A stretch of DNA of 47,394 nt from Magnetofaba australis IT-1 (GTDB lineage: Bacteria; Pseudomonadota; Magnetococcia; Magnetococcales; Magnetococcaceae): the NCBI RefSeq assembly GCF_002109495.1, contig NZ_LVJN01000011.1, positions 1-47,394 of the forward strand. The letters run 5' to 3'. Shown piece by piece: positions 46,836 through 47,394 of the stretch; position 1 is the first letter of the stretch, and the number at the start of each line of letters is the position of its first letter. Position numbers and translations under genes: made by a program. The notes below the pieces were generated by a model that worked only from the letters and a program-made list of their open reading frames with translations, searched no databases and was not told where the DNA came from.

Positions 46836-47394
46836 TTATTCGATGGGCTCCACCCGCGCGATGCGCGCGGCGAAGCGTTGGCGCAACTGCGTGATCAGCG
46901 GATCCTGCTCCGCTTGATCGCGCAACACGTCCAGATGCTCCTGACGTTCGCGCCGCTCCTGCTGGGCCAGGGACTCCGGCGCGCCGCCGCTCTGTTGCGG
47001 CGCCTCATCCGGCCCCATCACTTTGACCGTTGCGCCCTCCACGCCGCAGGAAAGGAGAAAGTGCGCCAGCTTCTCACGCAAGGCGCTGGGCGAGCCGCCC
47101 ACATTGCTGGTGAGCGCCAGCTCCAACTGCAGCGGATCACCCTCCCCCGCGCCGCCGGCAAAGCGCAGACACGCCACCTGAGCTTTGAGCTTTTCCCCCA
47201 GCGCTTTGTTGTGATGGCGCGTGGTGCGCACCAACGCCTCCCAACTGCTGAAGTCGTCGGGCGGCGCGGGTTCGGCTTGCGGCTCAGTTTCCGACGACGA
47301 CGGCGCAGGAGCCGACTCTGACGCCACCTGGCGCAGCGCATGCGCTTCAGCAGGCGGCATGGGCGACGACGACGGGGGAGTAGGAGCTTGGGGC
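46836..47394 (-). CDS. dnaX: DNA polymerase III subunit tau, C-terminal part (window-truncated)
   Basis: The frame is open to the window edge, so the gene is incomplete at its 5' end; the ATG at 47360 is internal. The visible ~185 residues have a Pro/Ser/Glu-rich linker (APAPSSSETEPQAEPAPP) and then the tau-type C-terminal domain (DDFSSWEALVRTTRHHNKALGEKL, LQLELAL). A predicted helical tail follows (QQERRERQEHLDVLRDQAEQDPLI). Tau tethers the polymerase core through this region. Assignment relies mainly on position before ybaB and recR and on the linker-plus-domain pattern. The AAA+ clamp-loader part is outside the window. Confidence 0.75.
   Translation of the reverse strand, partial: PQAPTPPSSSPMPPAEAHALRQVASESAPAPSSSETEPQAEPAPPDDFSSWEALVRTTRHHNKALGEKLKAQVACLRFAGGAGEGDPLQLELALTSNVGGSPSALREKLAHFLLSCGVEGATVKVMGPDEAPQQSGGAPESLAQQERRERQEHLDVLRDQAEQDPLITQLRQRFAARIARVEPIE

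Overview
The window looks like a chromosomal stretch of a motile, autotrophic alphaproteobacterium-like organism, most likely a magnetotactic coccus (Magnetococcales). That placement is an inference. It rests on a clustered set of reductive (reverse) TCA cycle enzymes (KorAB, monomeric isocitrate dehydrogenase, a soluble-type fumarate reductase pair, SucCD, pyruvate:ferredoxin oxidoreductase). High-GC coding DNA, a short flagellin, a methyl-accepting chemotaxis protein and several c-di-GMP proteins fit it. No magnetosome gene is present, so the assignment is not proven.

Layout. 1-1.05 kb: end of an IS3-family element abutting a 5'-truncated PAS-domain gene. 1.46-1.54 kb: tRNA-Lys with promoter and terminator. 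1.8-12.2 kb (+ strand): dnaE, a small Gly/Ala-rich exported protein, accA, then a surface-carbohydrate/acyl-transfer group (carbohydrate biosynthesis protein, GNAT-like protein, FkbH-type HAD protein, acyl carrier protein). 12.6-24.0 kb (- strand): chemoreceptor, GGDEF protein, degenerate GGDEF-EAL protein, flagellin with a sigma-28-like promoter, TPR-sulfotransferase, IS200/IS605 insertion, and a diguanylate cyclase with a periplasmic CxxCH haem-type motif. 24.2-25.9 kb: two FKBP prolyl isomerases and an orphan InsA-like zinc protein. 26.4-27.5 kb: ihfB and a bacteriohemerythrin gene interrupted by an in-frame TAG. 27.8-45.5 kb (- strand): the carbon-metabolism block. 45.8-47.4 kb: recR, ybaB and the 3' end of dnaX, a conserved trio.

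The central block encodes, in transcription order: PFOR alpha-gamma, PFOR delta-beta, an unknown 264-residue protein, isocitrate dehydrogenase, a 2Fe-2S/2x4Fe-4S protein, a fumarate reductase-like flavoprotein, SucC, SucD, KorA, KorB, a pentapeptide-repeat protein, an SdhE-family protein and an AAA+ ATPase. Run reductively these convert fumarate to succinate, succinyl-CoA, 2-oxoglutarate and isocitrate, and carboxylate acetyl-CoA to pyruvate. ATP-citrate lyase, aconitase, fumarase and malate dehydrogenase are not in the window.

The most unusual signals are: (1) a roughly 300-bp interspersed, hairpin-rich repeat with two near full-length copies in which a 71-nt module has changed place and orientation; (2) a fumarate reductase flavoprotein with a ~105-residue N-terminal extension, no C-terminal helical domain and Asn in place of the flavin-linking His, encoded near an SdhE-like protein whose RGxxE motif is altered; (3) the TAG in the hemerythrin gene exactly where a conserved Trp is expected, cutting off two iron ligands; (4) three unexplained proteins inside the rTCA block.
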